Shown: positions 8,475 through 17,295 of the stretch, in pieces
How positions within the stretch are numbered: the first letter of the stretch is position 1
Layout: each line of letters opens with the position of its first letter
Source of the DNA: Rhodocyclaceae bacterium
GTDB lineage: Bacteria > Pseudomonadota > Gammaproteobacteria > Burkholderiales > Rhodocyclaceae
Assembly: GCA_030824275.1 (NCBI GenBank)
Contig: JAVBXY010000038.1
Coordinates: 300,219 to 364,218 of the forward strand
Direction: 5' to 3'
Length of the DNA stretch: 64,000 nucleotides
The notes under the pieces: generated by a model
What the model saw: the letters and a program-made list of their open reading frames with translations, nothing else
Told to the model about the DNA's origin: nothing
The model's database searches: none
Made by a program: the position numbers and the translations under genes

Positions 8475-11400
8475 CCGCGCCAGGCGCCACTGTTTAACCA
8501 GTGCATAGATGGCCGGAATGACGGCCAGCGTCAGCACGGTTGAGGAAATCATCCCGCCGACCATCGGAGCGGCAATCCGGCTCATCACCTCGGACCCTGT
8601 GCCAGTGCCCCACATGATTGGCAGCAGGCCCGCCATGATGGCAACCACGGTCATCATCTTCGGCCGCACGCGCTCGACGGCGCCTTCCATCACGGCCGCG
8701 TAGAGGTCCTCGGCTCCTGGCCGCCGTCCCGCCAGCGCCGACTTTTTCTTCTCGGCTTCCCAGGCGTGATCGAGGTAGATCAGCATCACCACGCCGGTTT
8801 CGGCCGCTACGCCGGCCAAGGCAATGAAGCCGACGGCGACTGCCACCGAGAGGTTGTAGTTGAGTAACCACATCAGCCAGATGCCACCGACCAGCGCGAA
8901 GGGCACCGAGAGCATCACGATCAGCGTCTCGGTCAGGCGGCGGAAATTCAGATACAGCAGCAGGAATATCGTCAGCAGAGTCACCGGGATGACCACTTTC
9001 ATTTTCTCGATGGCCCGCTCCATGTATTCGAATTGGCCGCTCCAGGTGACGTAGTAGCCAGGCGGGAATTTGACCTGCGCGGCCACGGCCTTCTTGGCAT
9101 CGGCGACATAGCCGCCGATATCCCGGTCACGGATATCCACGTAGATGTAAGCCGACAGCAGTGCGTTTTCCGTCCTGATGCCCGGCGCGCCTTTGGCGAT
9201 CTCCACCCTTGCCAGCTGCCCTAGTGGGACCATCCCGCCATCCATGATCGGCACCAGCACCTCGCGAGCGATCAATTGGGGATCTGAGCGCAGTTCACGC
9301 GGGTAGCGGACGGTCACCCCGAAACGCTCACGCCCTTCGACCGTGGTTGTCACCATTTCACCGCCGAGAGCAGTACCGATCACATCCTGCAAGTCGCCGA
9401 CGGCCAGGCCATAGCGAGCCAGCTGTTCACGATCCGGCTCGATGTTTATGTAGAAACCGCCGGTGATGCGTTCGGCAAAGGCGCTGGTGGTGCCGGGAAC
9501 GGCTTTCACCACGGCCTCGATCTCCTTGGCCAGCTTCTCCATTTCGCCGAGATCCTTGCCAAAGACCTTGATGCCGATGGGTGTGCGAATGCCGGTGGAC
9601 AGCATGTCGATGCGGGCCTTGATCGGCATGGTCCAGGCATTGGCGACGCCGGGGAATTGCAGGGCCTTGTCGAGTTCGGCGATCAGCTTGTCGGTCGTCA
9701 TGCCCGGCCGCCATTGGGCTTCCGGTTTGAGGTTGATCACCGTCTCGAACATCTCCACCGGCGCCGGGTCGGTGGCCGTGTTGGCACGACCGGCCTTGCC
9801 ATAGACGGACGTGACTTCCGGGAAGCTCTTGATGATCTTGTTCTGGGTCTGCATCAACTCGGCCGCCTTGGTGATCGACATGCCGGGCAGCGAGGCGGGC
9901 ATGTAGAGCAGCGTGCCCTCGTTCAGCGTCGGCATGAACTCGGAGCCCAGCCGGGACGCCGGATAGATCGATACGGCCAGGACCAGCAGGGCCAGGGCGA
10001 TGGTGAGCTTCTTCCAGCGCATCACGCTGGCGATGATGGGCCGATAGACCCAGATCAGAAAGCGGTTCACCGGGTTTTTCGCCTCCGGCATGATCCTGCC
10101 GCGAATGAACAGCAGCATCAGCACCGGTACCAGCGTCACCGACAACAGGGCTGCACCCGCCATGGAGAAGGTCTTGGTATAGGCCAGCGGCGAGAACAGG
10201 CGCCCCTCCTGGCCTTCCAGGCTGAATACCGGCAGGAAAGAGACGGTGATGATGAGCAGCGAGAAGAACAGCGCTGGGCCAACCTCCTTGCAGGCCAGGA
10301 GCATGGCCTCGGCACGATCCTGAGTTGAATGGCCCTCCGGTAGACGCTCCAGGTGCTTGTGGGCATTCTCGATCATGACGATGGCGGCGTCGATCATGGC
10401 GCCGATGGCGATGGCAATGCCCCCCAGGCTCATCAGGTTGGAGTTCATGCCGAGCTGGCGCATGGCGATGAAGGCGATCAGCACGCCGACCGGCAGCATC
10501 AGGATGGCAACCAGTGCGCTGCGCACATGCAGCAGGAAGACGATGCAGACCAGGGCGACGATGAGGGACTCCTCCAGCAGCGTCCACTTGAGGGTATCGA
10601 TGGCGCGATGGATCAGCTCCGAGCGGTCGTAGACCGTCTCTATCGTCACACCCGCAGGCAGGCCCGGGCCAATTTCGGCGATCTTGGTTTTGAGGTTATG
10701 GATGACTTCGAGGGCGTTCTGACCATAGCGCGCCATGGCGATGCCGGAGACTACTTCACCCTCACCGTTGAGTTCGGTGAGACCACGCCGCTCGTCAGGC
10801 ACCAGTTCTACTCGGGCGATGTCGCGGACGAGTACCGGTGTGCCTTTTTCGCTTTTGACCACCAGCAACTCGATATCGCCCTTGCCTCGCAGATAGCCCT
10901 TGCCGCGCACCATGTACTCGGTCTCGGCCATTTCCACGACGCGACCGCCGACGTCCCGGTTGGAGTCGCGGATCACCTGCGCTACCTTCATCAGCGGAAT
11001 GCCGTAGGAACGCAGCTTCACCGGATCGACGGTCACCTGGTAGGTCTGGACGAAGCCGCCGATGGAGGCCACTTCGGCGACGCCGTGGGCCTTGGTCAGT
11101 TGGTAGCGCACGTACCAGTCCTGAATCGTGCGCAGTTCGGCCAGGGTCTTGTCCTTGGCCAGCAATGCGTATTGATAGACCCAGCCGACGCCGGTGGCAT
11201 CCGGCCCGATCTGCGGCGTCACGCCTTTGGGCATGCGCCCCGAAGCGAAGTTGAGGTACTCAAGGACGCGGGAGCGGGCCCAGTAGATGTCCGTGCCGTC
11301 TTCGAAAATGATGTAAACGAAAGATGCACCGAAGAAAGAAAAGCCGCGCACGACCTTGGACTTCGGCACCGACAGCATGGACGTGGTCAACGGATAGGTG

Positions 11401-11594
11401 ACCTGATCCTCCACCACTTGGGGTGCCTGGCCGGGGTATTCGGTATAGACGATGACCTGCACGTCCGAGAGATCGGGCAGCGCGTCGATGGGCGTGCGCA
11501 GGACGGCGAAGACGCCCCAGATGACAATGAACAGTGTGGCAAGCAGGACCAGGAAACGGTTCCTGCCGGACCAGTCGATGATGTTGGCCAGCAT
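8454..11594 (-). CDS. cusA: CusA: copper/silver RND efflux pump
   Basis: A 1046-residue inner-membrane proton antiporter of the heavy-metal RND family. The start MLANIIDWSGRNRFLV at 11594 is the standard family start; the frame extends to 11669 without support. Diagnostic features are the TM4 segment GAMIDAAIVMIENAHKHLE typical of the CusA (Cu/Ag) clade, the porter-loop segment TMPIKARIDMLSTGIRTPIGIK, and EFMPTLNEGTLLYMPASLPG. Methionines in the porter region (MPAS..GMSITKAAELMQTQ) agree with Cu(I) relay. It follows cusB by 11 bases, giving the order cusC-cusB-cusA. A copy of the dispersed motif lies in its cytoplasmic C-terminal loop (KKSALAGRRPGA). Confidence 0.93.
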   Translation of the reverse strand: MLANIIDWSGRNRFLVLLATLFIVIWGVFAVLRTPIDALPDLSDVQVIVYTEYPGQAPQVVEDQVTYPLTTSMLSVPKSKVVRGFSFFGASFVYIIFEDGTDIYWARSRVLEYLNFASGRMPKGVTPQIGPDATGVGWVYQYALLAKDKTLAELRTIQDWYVRYQLTKAHGVAEVASIGGFVQTYQVTVDPVKLRSYGIPLMKVAQVIRDSNRDVGGRVVEMAETEYMVRGKGYLRGKGDIELLVVKSEKGTPVLVRDIARVELVPDERRGLTELNGEGEVVSGIAMARYGQNALEVIHNLKTKIAEIGPGLPAGVTIETVYDRSELIHRAIDTLKWTLLEESLIVALVCIVFLLHVRSALVAILMLPVGVLIAFIAMRQLGMNSNLMSLGGIAIAIGAMIDAAIVMIENAHKHLERLPEGHSTQDRAEAMLLACKEVGPALFFSLLIITVSFLPVFSLEGQEGRLFSPLAYTKTFSMAGAALLSVTLVPVLMLLFIRGRIMPEAKNPVNRFLIWVYRPIIASVMRWKKLTIALALLVLAVSIYPASRLGSEFMPTLNEGTLLYMPASLPGMSITKAAELMQTQNKIIKSFPEVTSVYGKAGRANTATDPAPVEMFETVINLKPEAQWRPGMTTDKLIAELDKALQFPGVANAWTMPIKARIDMLSTGIRTPIGIKVFGKDLGEMEKLAKEIEAVVKAVPGTTSAFAERITGGFYINIEPDREQLARYGLAVGDLQDVIGTALGGEMVTTTVEGRERFGVTVRYPRELRSDPQLIAREVLVPIMDGGMVPLGQLARVEIAKGAPGIRTENALLSAYIYVDIRDRDIGGYVADAKKAVAAQVKFPPGYYVTWSGQFEYMERAIEKMKVVIPVTLLTIFLLLYLNFRRLTETLIVMLSVPFALVGGIWLMWLLNYNLSVAVAVGFIALAGVAAETGVVMLIYLDHAWEAEKKKSALAGRRPGAEDLYAAVMEGAVERVRPKMMTVVAIMAGLLPIMWGTGTGSEVMSRIAAPMVGGMISSTVLTLAVIPAIYALVKQWRLARDMEHAG
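8731..8746 (+). repeat. Dispersed 16-bp motif, exact copy (inside cusA)
   Basis: GCCAGCGCCGACTTTT, preceded by CCGTCCC. On the coding strand it encodes KKSALAG. Confidence 0.85.
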
Positions 11595-11605
11595 GGCGCG
11601 CTCCG

Positions 11606-13261
11606 TCAGTGGCTGGAATGGGCCGAGGAACGCGATGCTGCCGTGCCGTCGATCTTGATAATCACCCACTCGCCCGGCTTACGCTCGACGAAGCTGAAAG
11701 CCACCGTTGCGCCGGGCTTGAGACTGCCCAACAGACCCGCATTGGCCAGGATGAAGTCCATGCTCATTCCCGGCCATTGAAGTGTGGCCACAGGGCCATG
11801 GGTGATGGATACCGTCCCAGCTTTCGCATCGATGGCATCCAGCGTTCCTTCCGCGCGATGGCTTGTGGCTTTTGTGACCGGAGCAGGCACCGTTGCGGGT
11901 GCAGGTTTGGCGTTGCCGACATCGGTCTTGGGCGCGTCACCACCATGCGCCCCGTGTCCGAAGCCGCCAACGGCGGCCTTGAGATTGCTCTCGGCATCGA
12001 TCAGGAAATTGGCCGCCACCACCACCGCTTCGCCATCCTTTACGCCCTCGAGGATTTCAACATGGCTATCGCTACGGGCGCCGGTCTTGACCTCGCGTGG
12101 CTCGAAACGGCCTTCGCCGACCTGAACCAGAACAATGCGGCGCGTACCGCTGTCGATGACGGCGGAGACGGGGACGGCAACGACCTGTCCCTTTCCGCTG
12201 GCAGCAAGCTCCACCTGGGCGAACATGCCGGGCTTGAGCAGTCCGCCCGGATTGGCCAGTTCGATGCGAACGGGAATGCTGCGGGTCTCGGCTTTCAGGG
12301 TGGGATAGACATAGGCGATGCGACCGCTGAACCGTTTGTCCGGGTAGGCGTTGATGCTCACCGTAGCGCCAGCGCCGACTTTTACCAGGCCGATATCCTG
12401 CTCGAAAACGTCGGCAATGACCCAGACGGCGGAGAGGTCCGCCACCTGGTAGAGGACTTCCCCTGGCATGAAGCGCATGCCCTGAAGCGCTTTCTTCTCG
12501 GTGACGATGCCGGCCACCGGCGAGCGGAAACTCAAGGTGCGCTTCGTTTCGCCCGACTGGGCCAGCGCCTTGACTTGCTCGTCGGAAATATCCCAGTTTC
12601 TGAGCCGCGACAGGCTCGCATCGGCCAGTTGCTTCATGCTGTTCTGCGCATCGCCGCCGGCACCCTTGAGCGTATCAACGCCCCGCGCGGCAATGGCGTA
12701 CTCGCGCTGGGCAGAGACCAGTTCGGGGCTATAGACCTCGAACAGCGGCTGCCCTTTGCCTACCGGCTGGCCGGTAGCATTGACATGGAGGCGCTCGACA
12801 TAGCCCTCGAACTTGGGCGAGATCGCATACACACGACGCTCGTCGGGTTCGATGCGGCCGGCGGCACGGATAGTCCGGTCCAGCGCGCGAAGACTTGCCG
12901 GTTCTGTGCGGACCCCCAGTTTCTGGACTTTCTCCGTACTGATCGTAACCTGCCCCGGGGCAGCCGGCTTTACATCCGCCTCGTCGCCCCCCTCGAACAC
13001 CGGCACATAGTCCATGCCCATGGGGTCTTTCTTCGGCGTCGGCGAGGTATCGGGCAAACCCATGGGATTGCGGTAGTAAAGGATTTTCCTTTCCTTCTTC
13101 GCCGACTCGCCGCCAGGGGCCGCCTGCGCCACCATCTTGCCGCCATCCCCCGTGCCGCGCTGGCCAATCCAGTAGCCGCCACCGGCGGCCAGCATGACGG
13201 CGATGAGGGCCATCGCCACTCCCTTGCGCTGCCTCATTCCTGCGGAATTTCCCGTGCTCAT
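11606..13261 (-). CDS. cusB: CusB: efflux adaptor with fused C-terminal CusF-like domain
   Basis: A 551-residue periplasmic adaptor (membrane fusion protein) linking CusA to CusC. Features in order: an N-terminal membrane anchor (VAMALIAVMLAAGGGYWIG); a heavy-metal-binding segment YYRNPMGLPDTSPTPKKDPMGMDYVPV with Met ligands; HlyD-type barrel and lipoyl parts (KFEGYVERLHVNATGQPV, FRSPVAGIVTEKKALQGM). At about 475-545 there is a CusF-like OB domain with SITHGPVATLQWPGMSMDF, keeping the His, Trp and two Met of the Cu(I) site. The start at 13261 overlaps the cusC stop (ATGA). A longer frame to 13642 is non-coding cusC antiframe. The dispersed motif encodes VKVGAGATVS in the barrel region. Confidence 0.92.
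   Translation of the reverse strand: MSTGNSAGMRQRKGVAMALIAVMLAAGGGYWIGQRGTGDGGKMVAQAAPGGESAKKERKILYYRNPMGLPDTSPTPKKDPMGMDYVPVFEGGDEADVKPAAPGQVTISTEKVQKLGVRTEPASLRALDRTIRAAGRIEPDERRVYAISPKFEGYVERLHVNATGQPVGKGQPLFEVYSPELVSAQREYAIAARGVDTLKGAGGDAQNSMKQLADASLSRLRNWDISDEQVKALAQSGETKRTLSFRSPVAGIVTEKKALQGMRFMPGEVLYQVADLSAVWVIADVFEQDIGLVKVGAGATVSINAYPDKRFSGRIAYVYPTLKAETRSIPVRIELANPGGLLKPGMFAQVELAASGKGQVVAVPVSAVIDSGTRRIVLVQVGEGRFEPREVKTGARSDSHVEILEGVKDGEAVVVAANFLIDAESNLKAAVGGFGHGAHGGDAPKTDVGNAKPAPATVPAPVTKATSHRAEGTLDAIDAKAGTVSITHGPVATLQWPGMSMDFILANAGLLGSLKPGATVAFSFVERKPGEWVIIKIDGTAASRSSAHSSH
12368..12383 (+). repeat. Dispersed 16-bp motif, exact copy (inside cusB)
   Basis: GCCAGCGCCGACTTTT, preceded by CCGTAGC. 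On the coding strand it encodes KVGAGA. Confidence 0.85.
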
Positions 13262-14577
13262 AGATCGTCCCCGACGAGTCGTTCGATATCGGCCAAACGA
13301 ACCTGCTGTTCTGCCTGAGCCTTGATGATGTCCTGCCTGGCCTTGCGGATCTGACGCTGGGCGTCCAGCAAGGTGGCGAAATCCACCTTGCCCGTTTCGT
13401 AACCGGCCAGGGCAGCCTGGTAAGTCAGTTCCGCCTGCGGTAGCAGGCTGCTCGTTGCCAGGGTTTCTGTCCGGCGTGCCGCGTCGATGCCGGCAAGGTT
13501 CTCCGCCAGATCGGCCAGAAACTGGTTGGCCGAGGCCTCGCGGCGGGCACGGGCGACATCCAGCATTTTTTCCGCTTCCCGTTCCTGACTGCGGCGACTT
13601 TCCTGCTGAAGCGGTATGTTGAACTCGACCATCAGTTCCCATTCGTTGAAGCGGTTGCGGGTCTGGATGGGCGAGACGCCCAGCGTGAAATCGGGATAGC
13701 GATTGCGGTACGCGAGATCCCGGTTTTTTTCCGCCGCCCGGATGCGGGCCTCGTCGGCAAACAGTTGGGGATTCTTCTGCCGGACTTTTTCCGACAGGGT
13801 GTTGTAATCAAACGCTGCCGTTGCTGGCAAGCGCCTTGCCACCTGGGGCTCCGCCAACGGGGCATGAGCCGGTCTGGCCAGCAATGCATTGAGGCGGGTC
13901 GCGGCATGATGCTGTTCCGTTTCCATCTGAATCAACTCGCTCAGCATGGTGCTGCGCTCCACTTGGGCACGAATCGCGTCCTGCTGAGGAATCAGCCCGC
14001 TCGCGTAGCGAACCTGCGTGATCCGCTCCATGCTGCTCAGGAGGTCGATGACTTCCCGATTCAGGCGTATCAGCTGGGCATAGGCAAAATATTGGGCATA
14101 GACACTTTTGATCCGGGCGGCCTGTTCGGTCCAGGTCAGCACGGCCTTGCCTTGAACGGCGTCGGCATCCGCTGCCGCCACCTCACGCTTCAGATCTCGC
14201 TTGCCCCAAAAGGGCAAGGATTGCATCAAGGTGTATTTGGTGCTGCCAACCCGGCTTGGGAGCAGGTTCAGGCTGGTGCCCGACTCGGCACCGAGGTTCG
14301 ATATGTTTTGCAATTCGGTACGCAACACCGGATCGGGCAGCGCGCCGGCAGGATGAATACGCTCCGCAGCAGCTTCTGCTTCGAGGCGCATTGCCGCCAC
14401 TTCCGGGTTTTTCTCGCGGGCATGGGCAAGAAGTCCTGCCAGATCGGCACCCAAGCGTGGCGAGGGGTCACCGGACTGGGCTGTTGCCAGAGTGCTTGCC
14501 GCGATCAGAACAAGCAACAGCAATCCGGTGGCTGACATACGTCCTTTGTCCATCGATGGATCCCTCATACCTGTCAT
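13258..14577 (-). CDS. cusC: CusC-like TolC-family outer membrane channel
   Basis: A protein of about 430 residues with a signal peptide (GLLLLVLIAASTLATAQS) and two outer-membrane-efflux repeats rich in helices (AHAREKNPEVAAMRLEAEAAAERI; ALAGYETGKVDFATLLDAQRQIRKARQDIIKAQAEQQ). It forms the exit duct for CusBA. The start is uncertain. ATG 14577 follows the stop of a small upstream frame by three bases with AGGTAGG before it. ATG 14553 has GAGGG at good distance, and ATG 14538 also has AAAGGA. Its stop overlaps the cusB start by ATGA, indicating coupled translation. Confidence 0.88.
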   Translation of the reverse strand: MTGMRDPSMDKGRMSATGLLLLVLIAASTLATAQSGDPSPRLGADLAGLLAHAREKNPEVAAMRLEAEAAAERIHPAGALPDPVLRTELQNISNLGAESGTSLNLLPSRVGSTKYTLMQSLPFWGKRDLKREVAAADADAVQGKAVLTWTEQAARIKSVYAQYFAYAQLIRLNREVIDLLSSMERITQVRYASGLIPQQDAIRAQVERSTMLSELIQMETEQHHAATRLNALLARPAHAPLAEPQVARRLPATAAFDYNTLSEKVRQKNPQLFADEARIRAAEKNRDLAYRNRYPDFTLGVSPIQTRNRFNEWELMVEFNIPLQQESRRSQEREAEKMLDVARARREASANQFLADLAENLAGIDAARRTETLATSSLLPQAELTYQAALAGYETGKVDFATLLDAQRQIRKARQDIIKAQAEQQVRLADIERLVGDDL

Positions 14578-14580
14578 TGC

Positions 14581-14748
14581 CTACCTGCGTCCAATTTCAT
14601 TATGCAGTTTGCGCTTCTTGGTCGGAGATTTCTCCTTCGTGGACCAGCGCCGGGCGAGACACACTGCAATTACCACACTGACGACGCCCCACACAACAAA
14701 TATCCAGCCGAGTGGCGTCGACAATTCCGGAAGGTGGCGAGCAAACAC
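14581..14748 (-). CDS. Possible 55-residue single-pass membrane protein
   Basis: The space between the CusF gene and cusC holds an open frame from a GTG at 14748 to TAG at 14581-14583. It encodes one strong membrane helix (LGWIFVVWGVVSVVIAVCLA) followed by a very basic tail (RRWSTKEKSPTKKRK). Its stop is three bases from the longest cusC start, as in coupled operon genes. There is no good ribosome binding site before the GTG, which weakens the call; initiation may be coupled to the CusF stop at 14766. No known family recognised. Confidence 0.45.
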   Translation of the reverse strand: MFARHLPELSTPLGWIFVVWGVVSVVIAVCLARRWSTKEKSPTKKRKLHNEIGRR

Positions 14749-14765
14749 AGCTATGCCGCCATTGC

Positions 14766-15119
14766 TTACCTGCTCGTGGGCTCGAATCGAGTTACGGTAA
14801 AGGCACCATCGACCTTTTCAGCGGCAAAGCGAATTTTGTCCCCGGCCTTCATTTGCTCCAGCCAAGCAGGATTGGCGACACGGAACGCCATGGTCATGCC
14901 GGGCATTTTCAGGTTCAGCAAGGGGCCGTGGGATAGTGTGACCTTGCCACCGGCGACATCCACCTTTCGGATGATCGCGTCGACCAACGCTGCTTCGGCC
15001 CCAGCCTGGGGTGACGCAGTTTCCGGTTCATGATGGCTGTCATGCTCTTCAGCAGCAATTGCGGGCATGGCCAGGCCAAGGATGGCAACAAGGGCCAGTG
15101 TGGATGCATATGTGTTCAT
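14766..15119 (-). CDS. cusF: CusF-like periplasmic copper chaperone (Met replaces Trp)
   Basis: A 117-residue protein with a signal peptide (STLALVAILGLAMPAIAAEE) and one CusF OB-fold domain. The binding segment is LSHGPLLNLKMPGMTMAF: His64, Met75 and Met77 match the CusF ligands. The position of the capping tryptophan (W-P-x-M-T-M in E. coli CusF) is Met72. CusF passes Cu(I)/Ag(I) to CusB. Start at 15119 with AAGG upstream; the longer frame runs back over the DUF411 gene. It lies 19 bases after the DUF411 gene and is followed by the small membrane frame and cusCBA. Confidence 0.85.
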   Translation of the reverse strand: MNTYASTLALVAILGLAMPAIAAEEHDSHHEPETASPQAGAEAALVDAIIRKVDVAGGKVTLSHGPLLNLKMPGMTMAFRVANPAWLEQMKAGDKIRFAAEKVDGAFTVTRFEPTSR

Positions 15120-15138
15120 GTCAGTCTGCCTTTCGTGA

Positions 15139-15588
15139 TCAATGATTCGCAAAGACTTCGGTGCTACCGTCGGCGTGCACCAGGAAGGTTTGATAGGGAA
15201 TGGGACGGCTGCTTTCCATGCCGGGGGATCCCGGAGGCATGGAGGGAACGGCCAACCCAAGGGCCTTGGGCTTTTCCTTCAGAAGGCGCCGGATATCTTC
15301 GGCAGGTACATGGCCCTCGATGACGTAGTCGCCTATCTTGGCGCTGTGGCAGGAGCCCAAGCGATCCGGCATACCCAGTCGCTTGCGGGATGCAGTCACG
15401 TCCTCGACGTCGTGGGCGCGAACCTCAAAGCCATTTCGCTTCAGGTAATCGACCCATTCCTTGCAGCATCCGCAATACGGGCTTTTATAGACATCGACCC
15501 GAGGCATTGCCTGGGCCAGGGCACCGCCGGACAAGCTAAGGAATATCCAGGCGGTCAGTACGCTACGTGAGATTGACGGGTACCTCAT
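15139..15588 (-). CDS. DUF411 family periplasmic metal-binding protein
   Basis: A 149-residue protein with a signal peptide (SVLTAWIFLSLSGGALAQA). It has a thioredoxin-like start VDVYKSPYCGCCKEWVDYLKRNGFEV with the CGCC pair, then GSCHSAKIGDYVIEGHVPAEDIRRLL, which is the DUF411 signature. Members are found in copper and silver resistance clusters and are thought to bind metal through the cysteines; the exact role is not established. It is the first gene of the cusF-cusCBA transcript: the CopR-type box lies 74-88 bases upstream of its ATG. Confidence 0.85.
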   Translation of the reverse strand: MRYPSISRSVLTAWIFLSLSGGALAQAMPRVDVYKSPYCGCCKEWVDYLKRNGFEVRAHDVEDVTASRKRLGMPDRLGSCHSAKIGDYVIEGHVPAEDIRRLLKEKPKALGLAVPSMPPGSPGMESSRPIPYQTFLVHADGSTEVFANH

Positions 15589-15634
15589 GGTTGCTTTCCT
15601 GAAAAGTTGGAACCAGTTTTCATTCTGGATTTAG

Positions 15635-15676
15635 GCCACCGTCAGGAGGCTGACAGGATGGTTACATTTTTGTAAT
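15635..15676 (-). promoter_or_regulatory. CopR-type operator and promoter before the cus operon
   Basis: TTACA-TTTT-TGTAA at 15662-15675 is a perfect 5-4-5 inverted repeat. The block GCCACCGTCAGGA at 15635-15647 is identical to one at 4378-4390 and has the same 13-base spacing to its box. The pair stands upstream of the DUF411 gene on the minus strand and just beyond the cytochrome c stop. Confidence 0.72.
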
Positions 15677-15684
15677 CTGGTCAC

Positions 15685-16320
15685 TCAATGGGGGTGAGTA
15701 CCGGCGGCATGCCGGCTCCCGTGATCGTGAGTGTCCCCAGCCATGGTATGTCCCGATGCGCCCTCCGGTAGCGCAATGCCACCATGAGAGTGACCATCAC
15801 TGGTATCGATCAGCTTTTGATAGGTGGTGGGGTTCAGGGACGGCAAAGTTCGAAGGAAGGCGGCCATGTCCCAGATATCTCCATCCGTCATTCCTCCCTT
15901 CGACCACGCAGGCATTCCCGACCCTTTGATGCCATGTTTGATGATCCAGAAACGCTTCGCATCAAGGTTCCCATCCACACCGGTATCACGGGCCATTACC
16001 AGGTTAGGCGGCATTGGGTACAACCCCTTCCGAATTTCCGAATCCCCGACGCCCGGCGTCAGATGGCAATTGGCACACATCGCTTGGTAATTTCCGGCTC
16101 CCCGCTGGACTCTTGAATGGCTGGACAGGTCCGAGGGAACCACAAGCTCAGCAGCCCCCCTTGCGACCGAACGCTCCCGAAGCCATTCAATCGCCGAGTA
16201 CACCATCGGGCTATGAGGACTATCCGCAGCGAAGTCGATCACTCCACGTTGCAGGATCGCGATGCCGCCAACAATCGTCACTCCCACCAACACCGTCGCG
16301 CCAATGAGAATTTTCTTCAT
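15685..16320 (-). CDS. Class I cytochrome c of the cop cluster
   Basis: A 211-residue protein with an N-terminal anchor or signal (KKILIGATVLVGVTIVGGIAIL) and one haem c site, NYQAMCANCHLTPG (about residues 83-96). A likely axial methionine is in KGLYPMPPNL or GSGMPAW. The C-terminal tail is His-rich (SDGHSHGG...GDTHDHGSRHAAGTHPH) and could hold metal. It is the third gene of copA-copB-cytC, eight bases after copB. Cytochromes at this place in cop clusters are common, but an electron-transfer partner for the CopA oxidase is inference. Confidence 0.83.
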   Translation of the reverse strand: MKKILIGATVLVGVTIVGGIAILQRGVIDFAADSPHSPMVYSAIEWLRERSVARGAAELVVPSDLSSHSRVQRGAGNYQAMCANCHLTPGVGDSEIRKGLYPMPPNLVMARDTGVDGNLDAKRFWIIKHGIKGSGMPAWSKGGMTDGDIWDMAAFLRTLPSLNPTTYQKLIDTSDGHSHGGIALPEGASGHTMAGDTHDHGSRHAAGTHPH

Positions 16321-16328
16321 GGCCGCGC

Positions 16329-17270
16329 TCAAAACCAGAACCGCAGACCTGCCACCCACCGGGTCTCCTGGCGTGGCTTGCCATCGGCTTCTGCAAAGTT
16401 GCCCGTCTGGCCAAATTTGCCGGTGCGCTCCACGCCGATATAGGGTGCAAATTGACGGGAGAACTCGTAGCGAAGCCGAACGCCCAAGGCCCCACTGGAC
16501 AGGCCCTTGCCAATTTCCCACGCAGGGTCAGCCTTTCCATAGGCACTCACTTCCACGCGAGGTTGCAAGATCAGTTTCTGGTTGAGCAAAATGTCATATT
16601 CAGCGGAAAGCCGCAGGGCGGTGCGACCGTTCTCGCCCACATAGGCGGTGGCGCCAACCTCGAACCAATACGGAGCCAGCCCTTGGACTCCGAAGGCCAA
16701 CCACTTGCGATCCGGCTTGGTACCGCTGTCGTAGCGCAGGCCAAGCTGGGTATCCCAGTAATCCGCCACGGCATGTCCCCAGAGGAATTCCGTTCGTCCT
16801 TCCTGAATGCGACCCTTTGCAACTTCGCCTTCCGCCTTGATGACGAGACGGTCGTAATCCAGACCAAACCAGGCTTGGGCATCGTAGGAGGTGTGGTCAC
16901 CGCTGCGGGCGTAGGAACGTTCCAGCCGGTCAAAAAGAAATGATCCAAAGCTGTGCTCGTCGGAGAGCTTCAACATCCGGGGGCCAGGCAAGGCGTATTT
17001 ACCGGAATCCAGCGTGTAGCCATCGGCATAGGCATGAGGATCGCGTGCATCCGCTGGCGCGGAGCCTCCTTGTGACTGCATGTCGCCGTGATCCATTTCG
17101 CTGTGATCGATTTCTTCTTCGTCGACGCTACTCTGGTCCGCCGGGCTTTGTGCGACCGGCTTCCCATGGGCAGAATGATCGTCGTGGTTCGCGGCCGAAG
17201 CGGGGCCGGATATCAAGCCCATGGTGGAAATGAGCAGAACGAGTGCACTGGCAGGTTTGACGTACTTCAT
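16329..17270 (-). CDS. copB: CopB: outer-membrane copper resistance protein
   Basis: A 313-residue CopB/PcoB protein. After the signal peptide (SALVLLISTMGLISGPASA) there is a His/Met/acidic stretch (NHDDHSAHGK, EEEIDHSEMDHGDMQSQGG). A beta-barrel domain follows with the family segments DAQAWFGLDYDRLVIKAEGE, RTEFLWGHAVADYWDTQLG and WLAFGVQGLAPYWFEV, ending with WVAGLRFWF and its aromatic terminus. It works with CopA to sequester or export copper at the outer membrane. Start at 17270 with AGGA seven bases upstream; 25 bases separate it from the copA stop. Confidence 0.93.
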   Translation of the reverse strand: MKYVKPASALVLLISTMGLISGPASAANHDDHSAHGKPVAQSPADQSSVDEEEIDHSEMDHGDMQSQGGSAPADARDPHAYADGYTLDSGKYALPGPRMLKLSDEHSFGSFLFDRLERSYARSGDHTSYDAQAWFGLDYDRLVIKAEGEVAKGRIQEGRTEFLWGHAVADYWDTQLGLRYDSGTKPDRKWLAFGVQGLAPYWFEVGATAYVGENGRTALRLSAEYDILLNQKLILQPRVEVSAYGKADPAWEIGKGLSSGALGVRLRYEFSRQFAPYIGVERTGKFGQTGNFAEADGKPRQETRWVAGLRFWF

Positions 17271-17295
17271 TGGAGCATCCTTTTTTTGCTGTCGC

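Noticed and set aside
8315..8506. 63-codon frame across the cusA-end repeats giving two TWNM..G.TV.CS units
   Set aside because: The repeat in the protein is a by-product of the DNA duplication; it overlaps cusA in another frame and has no start signal.
10353..11780. A 475-codon frame antisense to cusA, plus similar long frames at 11609-13318 and 24363-26639
   Set aside because: They mirror strongly coding RND and adaptor genes in high-GC DNA, have no ribosome binding sites and give low-complexity His/Arg/Gly-rich products.
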